Positions 38,424 to 53,696 are shown, counted from the first letter of the stretch. The stretch: DNA of 64,000 bases from Deinococcus hopiensis KR-140 (GCA_943327755.2 CALPYF020000001.1:124001-188000), one strand, 5' to 3'. Program-made: numbers and translations. The notes: generated from the letters alone by a model not told the origin.

Positions 38424-41093
38424 GTGCTGCTGAACCTGTGCCTGCTGCTCACGTGTGCGTTCGCTTTGAGCCTCTCCTACCGGGAGTGGCCGGTTCGCCG
38501 TGACCGCCTCGCGCACGCCCTGCGGGTGGTGGGGGCGGCCGCGACGGCGGCGCTGCTGGTGCTGTACAGCGCGCCGGTCGGTGAACTGAAGGTCGATCTG
38601 CGCTACGTGCCTGTGGCGCTCGTGACCCTGCGGTACGGGGTGTGGGCGGGGGCGCTGGTGGCGCTGGTGCCGGTCGCGTGGCGCCTGCTGGAATCGCCGG
38701 TGGGGGGGACGGTCGCCCTGGTCAACGCCCTGAGCGTGCTGCTGCTGGCAGGCGCGGTCAGGCCGACGGTGCACCTCAAACGCCTGCACATGCGGCAGTG
38801 GCCGGTCCTGCTGGTGCCGTACCTGGGGGTGGGGCTGGCGGTGTTCGTGGTGCCGGGGGCGCGCCCGCTGGCGCCGTGGCTGTACGTGGGCATGCTGGTC
38901 CTGCATGGCGTGGCCACGCTGGCGGTGCTGGGCGTCCTGAGTGCGCGGCTGCAACTGCTGCGCCTGACCTTCGAGGCCCGGCAGCTGTCACGGCGCGATG
39001 AACTGACGGGCCTGGGCAACCGGCAGGCGTTCGAGGAGCACCTGGGGCGACTGGTGCCGGGTCAGCCGCTCGCCCTGCTGGACGTGGATCAGTTCCGGCA
39101 TCTGAACGAGGTGCACGGCCCGCTGGTGGGTGACCGCGCACTGCGGTACATCGCGCAGGTGCTGCGGGACGCCGTGCCGGAGGGCGCGTACCGCCTGAGC
39201 GGCGAGGAGTTCGCGCTGCTGCCGGACCTGCGTGGGGACACCGAGGTCCGCGCGCTCGTGCAGGGCGTGCAGGCGCGACTGTCCGAACCGGGCGAGGTGC
39301 CGTGGGCGAACCTGAGCGTGTCGGCCGGCGTGGCGTTTCACCTGCCGCGCGAGCAGCCCAGTGAACTGCGGCACCGGGCGGACGAGGCGCTGTATCTGGC
39401 CAAGGGCAACGGGCGCAACCGCGTGGTCTTCGGGCCGAACATGCCCCGCGTGCGGCCCGAGCCGGGTGGGGCGGACGAGATCCGCCCTCGGTATTCGCTC
39501 TGGCAGGCGCAGCGGGCGACGGTGCGGCTGCTCAGCCAGCGCCGCCCGCTGACGGACGACGACTGGCACGAGGTGCTGCGGTCAGCGGTGGATACGCTCG
39601 ACGGGGTGGACTCGGCCAGCCTGAACATCCGCGAGGGCAACCGGTTTCGCATGTGCGCGGTGGTGGGCTACGAGCCGGAACTGCTGGGGCTGGAGTTCAC
39701 GGAGGCCGCGCAGCTCAAGTGGTACGCCGGGTCCGCCCAGGACTGGCGGCAGGGGCGGCCGCGCGTGTCGAATGTCGCGGACATGCAGCGCGCGTGGGTG
39801 AACGAGGACGACGTGCTGCGGGCGCAGGACGCCTCCCGGCTCGTGAGGGCCGGGCACCGCGATCAGCTGCGGCTGAACCTGTGCCTGCCGGTGGTGCTGG
39901 ACGGCGAGGTGGTCGCGCACCTGAACCTGGACTCGCACGAGCTGGAGGACGCGTTCCCGCCGGGCGTCATGCAGGACGCGCCGCTGTTCGCGCAGCAGGT
40001 GGCGGCCCTGCTGCTGCTCCAGGAACGCTGGCGTGAACTGGGGCAGCTCTCGCGCCTGCACGGCGACCTGAGCCGCGCCGGGGATGAACTGCTGGGCGCG
40101 CATCTGGCCGAGACGGCGCACGATCTGCTGCGCACGACGTACACCCTGCTGCTCCAGTTCGACGAGTCGCGGGACGCCCTGATCCCGGCGGCCGAGGCGG
40201 GGCTGTCGGTCAACCCGCACGAGGCGCCCCCCACCCTGGCGCGCGGGGAGGGCATGGCGTGGCAGGCGCTGGCAACCGGACAGGTCATGCGGGTGGATGA
40301 CATCCTGTCGGCGCGGGGAGCGTTCCGGCCTTCGGTCAGCCACCCGGACCGGCGGGCGCTGATGGTGGTGCCGCTCCTCAGCCGGGTGGGGGAGCCCCTG
40401 GGGGCGTTGTGCCTGCTGCGCGATGAGCACCGGCCGTTCCGGGCGTCCGACGAGGCGCTGGCGCAGATGCTGGCCAGCGTCGGCGCGCGGGTCATGGAAG
40501 GCCGCGCGCACGTCACGGATCTGGAGGTCACGCTGGACGCGGCGCTGACCATGCTGGGGGTGGCACTGGAGGCGCGTGACTTCGAGACGCAGGGCCACAC
40601 GCGGCGCGTGCAGGAACTCGCCCACCGGATGGGCGAGGCCCTGCACCTCGACCGGGCCCAGCTGATGGCCCTGCGGCGCGGGGCGGCGCTGCACGACATC
40701 GGCAAGCTGTGCATTCCGGACGCGGTGCTGCTCAAACCGGGGCGCCTCACGCCGGAGGAGCGTGAGGTCATGGAGCGGCACGCGCCGCTGGGGGCCGCGC
40801 TGGTGGCGCGTATTCCCTTCCTGGAACCCGAGGCGCAGGACGTGGTGCGCCACCACCACGAGCGCTGGGACGGGCGGGGGTACCCGGATGGTCTGGCCGG
40901 ATCGCAGACGTCGCTGCTGGCCCGCATCTTCGCGCTGTGCGACGTCTTCGACGCGCTGACCAGCGAGCGGCCCTACAAGCGGGCCATGTCGCGCGAGGAG
41001 GCCCTGTGCACCCTGCGCGAAGGGGCGGGCACGCAGTTCGACCCGGATCTGGTGGAGCTGTTCTGCCGGGTGAACGCCGAGCTGCCGGGCTGA
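38424..41093 (+). CDS. GGDEF-GAF-GAF-HD-GYP c-di-GMP signalling protein
   Basis: An 889-residue membrane sensor. An N-terminal bundle of five or six membrane segments (about 1-178) is followed by a GGDEF domain (about 188-350) with DELTGLGNR, LLDVDQF and SGEEF (259-263) in place of GG(D/E)EF, and no RxxD inhibitory site. Two GAF-like domains (about 370-515 and 540-700) and a C-terminal HD-GYP phosphodiesterase (LHDIGK, then HHHERWDGRGYPDG) complete it. The Ser in the first signature position may reduce or abolish synthase activity, so net c-di-GMP hydrolysis is possible. The GTG start has GGAG at 5-6 bases. Confidence 0.88.
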   Translation: MLLNLCLLLTCAFALSLSYREWPVRRDRLAHALRVVGAAATAALLVLYSAPVGELKVDLRYVPVALVTLRYGVWAGALVALVPVAWRLLESPVGGTVALVNALSVLLLAGAVRPTVHLKRLHMRQWPVLLVPYLGVGLAVFVVPGARPLAPWLYVGMLVLHGVATLAVLGVLSARLQLLRLTFEARQLSRRDELTGLGNRQAFEEHLGRLVPGQPLALLDVDQFRHLNEVHGPLVGDRALRYIAQVLRDAVPEGAYRLSGEEFALLPDLRGDTEVRALVQGVQARLSEPGEVPWANLSVSAGVAFHLPREQPSELRHRADEALYLAKGNGRNRVVFGPNMPRVRPEPGGADEIRPRYSLWQAQRATVRLLSQRRPLTDDDWHEVLRSAVDTLDGVDSASLNIREGNRFRMCAVVGYEPELLGLEFTEAAQLKWYAGSAQDWRQGRPRVSNVADMQRAWVNEDDVLRAQDASRLVRAGHRDQLRLNLCLPVVLDGEVVAHLNLDSHELEDAFPPGVMQDAPLFAQQVAALLLLQERWRELGQLSRLHGDLSRAGDELLGAHLAETAHDLLRTTYTLLLQFDESRDALIPAAEAGLSVNPHEAPPTLARGEGMAWQALATGQVMRVDDILSARGAFRPSVSHPDRRALMVVPLLSRVGEPLGALCLLRDEHRPFRASDEALAQMLASVGARVMEGRAHVTDLEVTLDAALTMLGVALEARDFETQGHTRRVQELAHRMGEALHLDRAQLMALRRGAALHDIGKLCIPDAVLLKPGRLTPEEREVMERHAPLGAALVARIPFLEPEAQDVVRHHHERWDGRGYPDGLAGSQTSLLARIFALCDVFDALTSERPYKRAMSREEALCTLREGAGTQFDPDLVELFCRVNAELPG

Positions 41094-41319
41094 CTGGGCC
41101 CTGGCGGGCGCGCGGAGGCTGCGGCCGCGGTTGGTGCCCGTCAGGCTGTGTGCTGACGCGCGGCCCCTGCCCCTGGATGTTGTGGCCGGTTGGGGTATGG
41201 GAGTCAGGGAGTGGTGAAGGTCTGGTCAGCTTCCCGTGAGGGTTGTGTCAGGTGGGCAGGCGTAGTCTTTTGTCGTGGAGGACGAGGTTTGACGTGATCC
41301 CGTCCGGGGCGGCTGCGGC

Positions 41320-41363
41320 TTGCCCCCACCCTGGAAACTTGATATAGTTGCACTCAAGTTTCC
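41320..41363 (+). promoter_or_regulatory. lon promoter with HAIR-type (HspR) operator
   Basis: TTGCCC (41320-41325), 17 bases, TATAGT (41343-41348). GGAAACTTGA (41333-41342) and TCAAGTTTCC (41354-41363) are perfect 10-bp inverted arms around the -10. Within them CTTGATA-N7-ACTCAAG closely fits the HAIR consensus CTTGAGT-N7-ACTCAAG bound by the heat-shock repressor HspR. Confidence 0.8.
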
Positions 41364-41428
41364 TGGATGCAGGAGTTTCAGGAACCCGCTCTCACCAAGA
41401 CCCCACCCGGGCGAAAAGGAGTTCCGAG

Positions 41429-43876
<2,448 letters not shown>

Positions 43877-43891
43877 CCGAACTTCCCGCTG

Positions 43892-43923
43892 CTCCCCGTC
43901 CACGCCGGACGGGGAGTTTTTTT
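43892..43923 (+). terminator. Intrinsic terminator of lon
   Basis: CTCCCCGTCC (43892-43901), loop ACGCC, GGACGGGGAG (43907-43916), then seven T. Confidence 0.92.
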
Positions 43924-43962
43924 GCACGCCGCGCGCGACCAAGCGCACTATCCTGCCAGGAC

Positions 43963-44874
43963 ATGCGCCGCCTGCTCCCCCTGCTCCTCCTGACCACCCT
44001 GACCACCGCGCACGCCAGCCAGCTCACCGGAGGGAACTACTGCTTCGACATTCCCGGCGAGGACCGGTACCTGCTGCCCACCTTCCAGGGTGCACCAAAA
44101 AAAGTGGTGCAGACGGGGCAGATGTTCGATGGTTCAGGCCGCTCCCCGATCTCGACCCGGACGTACAGCCTGCAGGGAGGACAGGTGACTCAGGTGGAAG
44201 CCAGCACCCCCATCGAGGATACCTACACCCTCCTGCGGATCAGACCTGACGGGTCCGGCGGGACGTACCAACGCTCCAGCGTCGAATTCATCGGCATGCT
44301 CAAGGGGTGGAAGGCCAGCCTCGCCAGCGCCCTGAAGGTCAAACCCGACCCGGTCACCCTGAGCTTCGACCCGCAGGGCCGCCTGACGTCCTACAGCGGC
44401 AGGTGGGAGGAGCGCACCACGCTCCTGGCCTACCCCGAGAAGGTCAGCTGCACGTACTCGGACACCCAGCGGCAGGTGACGCAGCGCATCCTCAGATCAG
44501 ACCGCTTCAGCTTCGTCACGACCGTCCAGTTCGACGAGCAGGGGCGCGTGACCGGCCGGGAGTTGATCAAGACGCAGGTGGACGTGCCCGAGAACGAGCG
44601 AGCCCTCCTGACGACCCGCTGGTCGACCACCTACACCTACGCCCCTGATGGTTCGGGCATCCGCGAGGACGGCTTCCTGAACGGCAAACCGCTGGCCGCC
44701 AGATTGCTGACCACCGACGCGGCCGGGCGCGTGACGCGCATCGAGATGGCGGACCTGGGGGACGTGCAGGAGCAGTGGCAGATTGAGTACGACGCGCAGG
44801 GCAACTGGGTGCGGCAGATCGGCACGATGCAGGGGCAGACGTTCATGACGGTCACGCGCCGGATCACGTACTGA
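43963..44874 (+). CDS. Secreted hypothetical protein with YD-like repeats
   Basis: A 303-residue exported protein with a signal peptide (about 1-18, ending AHAS). The mature part repeats a pattern of the form (F/Y)D.QGR(L/V)T about every 40-60 residues (SFDPQGRLTSY, QFDEQGRVTGR, TTDAAGRVTRI, EYDAQGNWVRQ), like RHS/YD-type beta strands. Function unknown. TATCCT lies eight bases before the ATG. Confidence 0.72.
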   Translation: MRRLLPLLLLTTLTTAHASQLTGGNYCFDIPGEDRYLLPTFQGAPKKVVQTGQMFDGSGRSPISTRTYSLQGGQVTQVEASTPIEDTYTLLRIRPDGSGGTYQRSSVEFIGMLKGWKASLASALKVKPDPVTLSFDPQGRLTSYSGRWEERTTLLAYPEKVSCTYSDTQRQVTQRILRSDRFSFVTTVQFDEQGRVTGRELIKTQVDVPENERALLTTRWSTTYTYAPDGSGIREDGFLNGKPLAARLLTTDAAGRVTRIEMADLGDVQEQWQIEYDAQGNWVRQIGTMQGQTFMTVTRRITY

Positions 44875-44915
44875 ATGGGCCTGAACGGACGCATGGGTCG
44901 CGCTATCCTGTGCGT

Positions 44916-45443
44916 ATGAGTGCGCCCGTGACGTTCCTGGTGGCCAGCCCGCACCTGCGCGGCAGCCTGTTCGAGGGAACCGTGATCCTGCTGCTGGAGC
45001 ACGACACGAAGGGCGCGATGGGATTGATTGTGAACGCCCCCATGACCCAGAGCGTGCAGGAGCTGATGCCGGAACTGGCGGGGCACCCGGAGGTGGCGTG
45101 GCTGGGCGGCCCGGTGGATCCGACGCTGGGCTGGTGCCTGTACGCGCAGCCCGTGGACATGGAGGGCGAGTTGCGCCTCCTGTCGGGCCTGACGGTGTCC
45201 AGCAGCCTGGATGTGTTGCGGGCGGTGGAGCGCAGCGGGCAGCCGTTCATGCTGGTGCTGGGGTATGCCGGGTGGGGTGCGGGCCAACTGGCCGAGGAGG
45301 CGCGCGAGGGGACGTGGGTGTGGGTGGAGCAGGCCACGCCGGAACTGCTGTGGGATGTGCCCGCCGAGGAGCGCTGGCAGTCGGCGCTGGACCGCCTGGG
45401 TGTGGACGCGTCGCGGATCGTGCCGGGCGGCGCACAGGCGTAA
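44916..45443 (+). CDS. YqgE/AlgH family protein
   Basis: A 175-residue protein covering the whole YqgE/AlgH family: FLVASPHLRGSLFEGTVILLLEHDTKGAMGLIVN (N-terminal signature), LGGPVDP, then VLGYAGWGAGQLAEE. It acts in the cytoplasm; proposed as a regulator in Pseudomonas, true function unclear. TATCCT lies six bases before the ATG. It shares its direction with, but is separated by a hairpin from, the next unit. Confidence 0.92.
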   Translation: MSAPVTFLVASPHLRGSLFEGTVILLLEHDTKGAMGLIVNAPMTQSVQELMPELAGHPEVAWLGGPVDPTLGWCLYAQPVDMEGELRLLSGLTVSSSLDVLRAVERSGQPFMLVLGYAGWGAGQLAEEAREGTWVWVEQATPELLWDVPAEERWQSALDRLGVDASRIVPGGAQA

Positions 45444-45474
45444 CGCGGCAGAGCAGCGCGTCTTCATGGAGGAT

Positions 45475-45533
45475 TGACCGGTCTTCATGGCCGGTCATTT
45501 CCGTTTGTGTGAACGGGTGGTCACCTCTAGACT
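45475..45533 (+). promoter_or_regulatory. Hairpin and promoter upstream of the 787-aa gene
   Basis: TGACCGG (45475-45481) and CCGGTCA (45491-45497) form an inverted repeat after algH. Next come TTGTGT (45505-45510), 17 bases and TAGACT (45528-45533), a plausible sigma-A promoter giving a 5' leader of about 47 bases before the Shine-Dalgarno-bearing start. Confidence 0.5.
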
Positions 45534-45586
45534 GGCGTGTCCACTCTGCCGCGCTGTCTACCGATTCGATTCCAGCAGGTGCCGTC

Positions 45587-47950
45587 ATGCTCGAACAACC
45601 GCAACGAAAGGGCCAGAAGGCCAAGCCGAAACAGCCCACCGCCAAGACCGCCGCGCGTCCCGCTCAGCCTGCCCCGCTGAAGGTGGGGCGCACGCCTGCC
45701 ACGCCCCGCAAGGGCGTGAAGGCCGCGCCCATGATCGGCCCGCAGCTGCCGCCCGGCGCGCGCAAAACCACACCCAGGACGCTGCCCACGCCGAACCTGA
45801 AGGTCACGGGTCGTCCCGCCGCCCCGCCCCGCGAGGCCGGGGGTGTCATGGGGTTCTTCCGCAAGCAGCTGACCGGCCTGCATGCCAGCGCCGCGAAGAA
45901 CCTGCCGGGCCTGCTGGAGGGCGCGAAGAAGGTCGTCAACGGCGCCGCCGACTTCGCGAAGAACCCGGTCAAGGGCGTCGTCAATGGCGCGAAAGCCGCC
46001 GGGAAGTTCGCCGGGGCGAAAGTCGAGCAGTTCAGGAAGTGGTACGCCACGCCGGAAGGCAAGGCGAAATTCTGGAAGGGCGTCGCCGTCACGGCCGTGG
46101 CCGTGGCGACCGTCGCCACCGGCGGCGCCCTGACAGCCCCGGCCCTGGCCCTGGCGGCCGGGATCAGCGCCGGGGGCGGCATTGCCGCGCAGGTCGTGGA
46201 GAACAAGGTCTTCAACGCCGCCGCGAAAGCCAAAGCCCAGAAGGAGAAGGCCTACAAGTTCAAGGAACGCGCCACCTTCCAGGGCGTCACCGCCAGGAGC
46301 GTCGCCGTGGACGCCATCGTGGGCAGCGTGGGCGGCCCGGTGTTCAAGTTCGCCGGGAAGGCCGTGGTCGGCGTGGGCCGCGCCCTCGGCAAGGGCCTCA
46401 CGCCCGCCGCGCGGGGACTGGCGCACCTCGCGCAGGGCGCCGTGAAAGGCAGCGGGAAGGCCGCCGCGAAACTCGCCCGGCGCGTCCTGCCCGCCGGTGC
46501 GAAAACGGTCCTGAAGAACGCCGGGAAGCTCGCGCAGAAGTACCTCACGCAACCCGTGGCCCGCGCTGCCACGAACGTCAAGAACGCCGTCACCACCGGC
46601 GTCAGCAACGCCGCCGCGAAGGCCGGATCCGCCGCCCGCAAGGTCCGCGTCGTGACCACCCGCCGCGCCCGGCAGGCCCACGCGTACCTGAAAGCCCACA
46701 CACCCACCCTCCGGAAACTCGCCAGCAAGGGCGCAGACGCCATCACCGGCACCGTCCGCAAGGGCGTGCAGGGCCTGCGCACCCTCGACCGCACCCTCCT
46801 GACGGGCCTGCGCAACCACGTCCGCCAGAGCCCTGTCCTGAAAGCCGCCCGGAAACTGAGGGACGCCGTGGACGGCGCCGGGAACACCCTCAGCCGCAAA
46901 CTCACGAACGCCCGCGTCAAGGCCGCCGACCACGTGGACGCCTGGAAGGCCACCCTGGGCGGCAAGATCAGCCAGACCAGCGTCGCCCGGCACGCCCGGC
47001 ACCTCAAGGAAACCACCGTTCAGCGCCTCGACGACCTGATCGCCCGCAACCCCGACGGGCACGTCGCCAAGGCCATCGTGGAATTCCGCGCCAGCGGCGC
47101 GGCCATCCGCACGCACCTGAACAAGGTCTGGACGGACGCCAGCCACGACCTGAACAAGGACCTCTCGCGCCTGCTGGGCCGCCACGGCAGCGTCCAGGCG
47201 GACTTCAAGGCCCTGGCCGAGCAGGGCGCCCCCCTGACGTACGGGGCGGAAGTCGCCCACGCCCGCGCCCTGGCCGAGCAACGCCTGCGGGACAAGGTCG
47301 CGCAGGATGCGGAAGCTGCTTACCTCGCGTTGATGGGGCGGCAGGGCCGCCAGGTGACGTCAGCCATGCAGGCAGAGGCTGTGAGTACCGGTCGCCGGGC
47401 CGCTGAAGACGCGGTCAAGCAATCAACCGACCTGCTGACCCGGCAGGCCGAGACGTTCGTCGCGCGGCACCCCTCTACGAACTTGCAGACGCTGGCCATG
47501 AAAACCGAGGCGCTGAACGCGTCGAAGAAAGCCATGGAGCGCTACTTCGGCAAGAACGCCACCGACAGGGGCGCGTTCGAGCGGTTGGGCATGGCGCTGA
47601 CCACCCCGGCCCGCGTGCCGATCAACGAGCGGATCGAGAAGTACGGCAAGGTGATTCAGGCGCTGCGCAGCACCACGCCGCTGGCGTCGGTGGTCACCGT
47701 GGGATCGGAGGCCGTGGACGAGGTGCTCAGCAAGGCCGCCGAGTCGGCCATCGCCGCGCCCGTGAAGGCGAAGGCGAAGGAACTCAAGGGCGAGAAGGAC
47801 GAGAAGCCGAAGAAGAAAGCCACCGAGGAAGAGGCCAGTGGTCTGCTGAAGGTCGCCGAGGACATCCTGAAGGAACTCTTCCCCAGCCTGAACCCGGACG
47901 ACATCGTGGATGACATGAGCAAGCAGGCGAATATGAAGGCAGGCGACTGA
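45587..47950 (+). CDS. Large Ala/Lys/Pro-rich protein of unknown function
   Basis: A 787-residue protein without a recognised family. Residues 1-85 are a disordered Pro/Lys-rich arm. A hydrophobic Ala/Val/Gly segment (about 166-203) could insert in or pack against membrane. Residues 205-560 are strongly basic, amphipathic Ala/Lys helices of the sort seen in the middle of polymorphic effectors. The C-terminus is acidic-basic mixed (KELKGEKDEKPKKKATEEE). There is no signal peptide. The stop overlaps the next ATG (TGATG), so it is co-translated with the 346-aa protein. It resembles an effector or scaffold by architecture, but no toxic domain is visible. Confidence 0.62.
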   Translation: MLEQPQRKGQKAKPKQPTAKTAARPAQPAPLKVGRTPATPRKGVKAAPMIGPQLPPGARKTTPRTLPTPNLKVTGRPAAPPREAGGVMGFFRKQLTGLHASAAKNLPGLLEGAKKVVNGAADFAKNPVKGVVNGAKAAGKFAGAKVEQFRKWYATPEGKAKFWKGVAVTAVAVATVATGGALTAPALALAAGISAGGGIAAQVVENKVFNAAAKAKAQKEKAYKFKERATFQGVTARSVAVDAIVGSVGGPVFKFAGKAVVGVGRALGKGLTPAARGLAHLAQGAVKGSGKAAAKLARRVLPAGAKTVLKNAGKLAQKYLTQPVARAATNVKNAVTTGVSNAAAKAGSAARKVRVVTTRRARQAHAYLKAHTPTLRKLASKGADAITGTVRKGVQGLRTLDRTLLTGLRNHVRQSPVLKAARKLRDAVDGAGNTLSRKLTNARVKAADHVDAWKATLGGKISQTSVARHARHLKETTVQRLDDLIARNPDGHVAKAIVEFRASGAAIRTHLNKVWTDASHDLNKDLSRLLGRHGSVQADFKALAEQGAPLTYGAEVAHARALAEQRLRDKVAQDAEAAYLALMGRQGRQVTSAMQAEAVSTGRRAAEDAVKQSTDLLTRQAETFVARHPSTNLQTLAMKTEALNASKKAMERYFGKNATDRGAFERLGMALTTPARVPINERIEKYGKVIQALRSTTPLASVVTVGSEAVDEVLSKAAESAIAAPVKAKAKELKGEKDEKPKKKATEEEASGLLKVAEDILKELFPSLNPDDIVDDMSKQANMKAGD

Positions 47951-48990
47951 TGTTCGGGCTGTTCAAGAAAAAGCAGCCAGAACCGCACCTGCGCCAGGGT
48001 GTCGAGGTAGGGGAGATGCGTGAACCCGCTATCAATGCGATCCAGACCCTGACGGAGGTGGACGCTGGATTTCAGAATGTTGAGATCGGTACGGAACTGC
48101 CCGACATTCACCTGACCTACCGGGGACTGCGCATAGAAGCGCTGTTCACCCGGAATGTACTCGGTCTGTCTCTGACGACTCGCGTGCCGGAGTGCAACAT
48201 TCTGCGGGCGGGGTCGGTGGCGGAGAAGGCGTTCGCGTACCGCTGTATCGATCACGTGTGCTCGACGTGCGCGGGGGTGCGGGCGCTGTTCGATCCGGTG
48301 TCCGGCGAGCTGGTGCTGGGCGTGGAGTCGGCGGGCTTCGACCGGCAGTTCCGGGCAGACACGCTCATCGACGTGGCGCTGTTCATGCTGGAGGAGGGCG
48401 TGATGGCGGCGCGGGCGTACCTGGGGCTGCCGTTCACGGAGGCCCCGCGGCCCAGCGTGTCGCAGTGGCTGGGCGGTTTCCATTACGGCGAGGGCTTCAA
48501 CGTGTACCCGACGGCGTCGGATGCGTTCGCGGTGTTCATGCGCAAGAAGTACCAGGCCGAGGAACTGAGCCGGGATGCGACGTCGATTCTGCTCGCGTCG
48601 GGGCCGCTGCGCTTCGACGTGCGGTTCTTCGGGTGGCGCTTTGGGTACATGGTCGAGACGGCCACGCGCGGTTTCCGGCACGCCGTGATGGATGACGGGC
48701 GGTACGTGCGGATTCAGGAGCGGCTCGCGCAGTCGGTGCGGGAGCCGGGGAACGCGGGGGACAGTGGCTGGAACTTCCGAGATCCGGCCGGGTCGGCCAT
48801 CGCGTACTTCCGGCCGGACGGGACGTTCGTGGTGGGCGAGTACGGCTTCGGGAACGCGAAGACCGAGGAGAACGGCGCGGCGTTCGAGCGGGTGGCGACC
48901 CGGCACCTGCTGAACATGCGGTACATGACGTTCCTCGCCGAGGAACTCCCGGAGGACCTGTACTCGGACGAGTCGAACCGCCCGAATTGA
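47950..48990 (+). CDS. Unknown protein, possible secretion-chaperone-like fold
   Basis: A 346-residue cytoplasmic protein, translationally coupled to the 787-aa gene. Residues about 45-165 follow the helix-strand-helix rhythm of YbjN/type III chaperone-like proteins (RIEALFTRNVLGLSLTTRVPE, then VRALFDPVSGELVLGVESAGFD, DTLIDVALFMLEEGVMAARAYLGL). The C-terminal half (about 185-340) is beta-rich and unassigned. The fold resemblance is by eye and tentative. Confidence 0.6.
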   Translation: MFGLFKKKQPEPHLRQGVEVGEMREPAINAIQTLTEVDAGFQNVEIGTELPDIHLTYRGLRIEALFTRNVLGLSLTTRVPECNILRAGSVAEKAFAYRCIDHVCSTCAGVRALFDPVSGELVLGVESAGFDRQFRADTLIDVALFMLEEGVMAARAYLGLPFTEAPRPSVSQWLGGFHYGEGFNVYPTASDAFAVFMRKKYQAEELSRDATSILLASGPLRFDVRFFGWRFGYMVETATRGFRHAVMDDGRYVRIQERLAQSVREPGNAGDSGWNFRDPAGSAIAYFRPDGTFVVGEYGFGNAKTEENGAAFERVATRHLLNMRYMTFLAEELPEDLYSDESNRPN

Positions 48991-49045
48991 GCCCCCTCTC
49001 CCGCCGCCCCGGCATGGGCGGGCGGATGTGTACCGGAGGTATGAC

Positions 49046-49564
49046 ATGGCTGCTCAGGCAGTGAAGAAGAAGGTCGTGAAGGTCGCCCCCCCGCCCCGCG
49101 TGGCCGCGCCCTTGCCGGAGGGGCTGGCGGCGGTGCGGGACGCGCTGGGGGCACTGGGGTTCGCGGTGCAGGCCGACGCGGAGTCGGGCCTGACGTTCAT
49201 GTTCGAGGGCGGGCAGTACTACGTGCCCGCGCAGGGGGACGACGCGGCGTTCTACCACCTGCTGTTCCCGAACTTCTGGCCGCTGGAGTCCGACGAGGAG
49301 TACGGGCAGGCGCTGTTCGCGTGTGACGCCGTGAACCGCGAGGCGAAGCTGGTGAAGCTGTACACCGTGGACGGCGACGTGTGGGCGGGCGTGGAGGCGC
49401 TGCACGCGCAGCCGCAGGAATTCGTGGCGGCCCTGCCGAGGTACCTGTCGTTCGTGCAGGAGGCGGTGCGGGCCTTCCGGGAGGTGATGCTCGCCGCGCA
49501 GGAGGCCGGGGACGCGGAAGAGATCGAGGACGTCCCGGAGGCGCGGCCCGAACCGGTGGCCTGA
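49046..49564 (+). CDS. YbjN-domain protein
   Basis: A 172-residue protein with a basic N-terminus, then a YbjN-type domain (about 28-145: LAAVRDALGALGFAVQADAESGLTFMFEGGQYYV, CDAVNREAKLVKLYTVDGDVWAGVEAL, then a helix). The acidic tail is Glu/Pro-rich. YbjN proteins share the type III secretion chaperone fold. It is the last of the three-gene unit, 55 bases after the 346-aa gene, with a strong GGAGG Shine-Dalgarno. Confidence 0.75.
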   Translation: MAAQAVKKKVVKVAPPPRVAAPLPEGLAAVRDALGALGFAVQADAESGLTFMFEGGQYYVPAQGDDAAFYHLLFPNFWPLESDEEYGQALFACDAVNREAKLVKLYTVDGDVWAGVEALHAQPQEFVAALPRYLSFVQEAVRAFREVMLAAQEAGDAEEIEDVPEARPEPVA

Positions 49565-49671
49565 GCCTGTAGGAGGCCCGGTGGGCGCGGTGAGCGGGCG
49601 CGTGTGGGTGGGCCGTGCTGTAATGCGGTGACGGCCCGCTGACCTTCACCCCGTTTACTGCTCAAGGAGTC

Positions 49672-51792
<2,121 letters not shown>

Positions 51793-51813
51793 GCCCCGCG
51801 TGATGGGCGGGGG

Positions 51814-51841
51814 AGGGGAGGCCACACCGTGGGCCTCCCCT
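51814..51841 (+). terminator. Terminator of ppk1
   Basis: AGGGGAGGCC (51814-51823) and GGCCTCCCCT (51832-51841) with an 8-base loop, followed by CCTTTCT. Confidence 0.75.
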
Positions 51842-51865
51842 CCTTTCTGTCCGGACCAACAAGAA

Positions 51866-51889
51866 CCCCCCGGTGTGGACACCGGGGGG
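51866..51889 (-). terminator. Terminator of rpsA
   Basis: CCCCCCGGTGT (51866-51876) and ACACCGGGGGG (51879-51889), a perfect 11-bp stem with a two-base centre. On the minus strand it is followed by TTCTTGTT. Confidence 0.8.
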
Positions 51890-51905
51890 CCTTGAAGAGG
51901 GGGGT

Positions 51906-53585
<1,680 letters not shown>

Positions 53586-53602
53586 GAACTCCTGTCCTCC
53601 TG

Positions 53603-53628
53603 GGCGTGTGGCACGGGGGCCGCACGCC
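53603..53628 (-). promoter_or_regulatory. 5'-UTR hairpin next to the rpsA ribosome binding site
   Basis: GGCGTG-t-GGC (53603-53612) pairs with GCC-g-CACGCC (53619-53628), about 9 bp with opposed single bases. It ends immediately upstream of the AGGAGG/AGGAG region and could take part in S1 autoregulation. Confidence 0.45.
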
Positions 53629-53696
53629 AGCCTGATACCTGCTTCCCGTGCGGGTCCGGTCCGGTGGACCGGGTGCATACGGCGCGGCAACACCTC

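Noticed and set aside
45527..47281. 584-codon minus-strand frame opposite the 787-aa gene
   Set aside because: The plus strand has the promoter, Shine-Dalgarno and coupled downstream genes; the minus frame is Gly/Val/Ala-rich shadow sequence.
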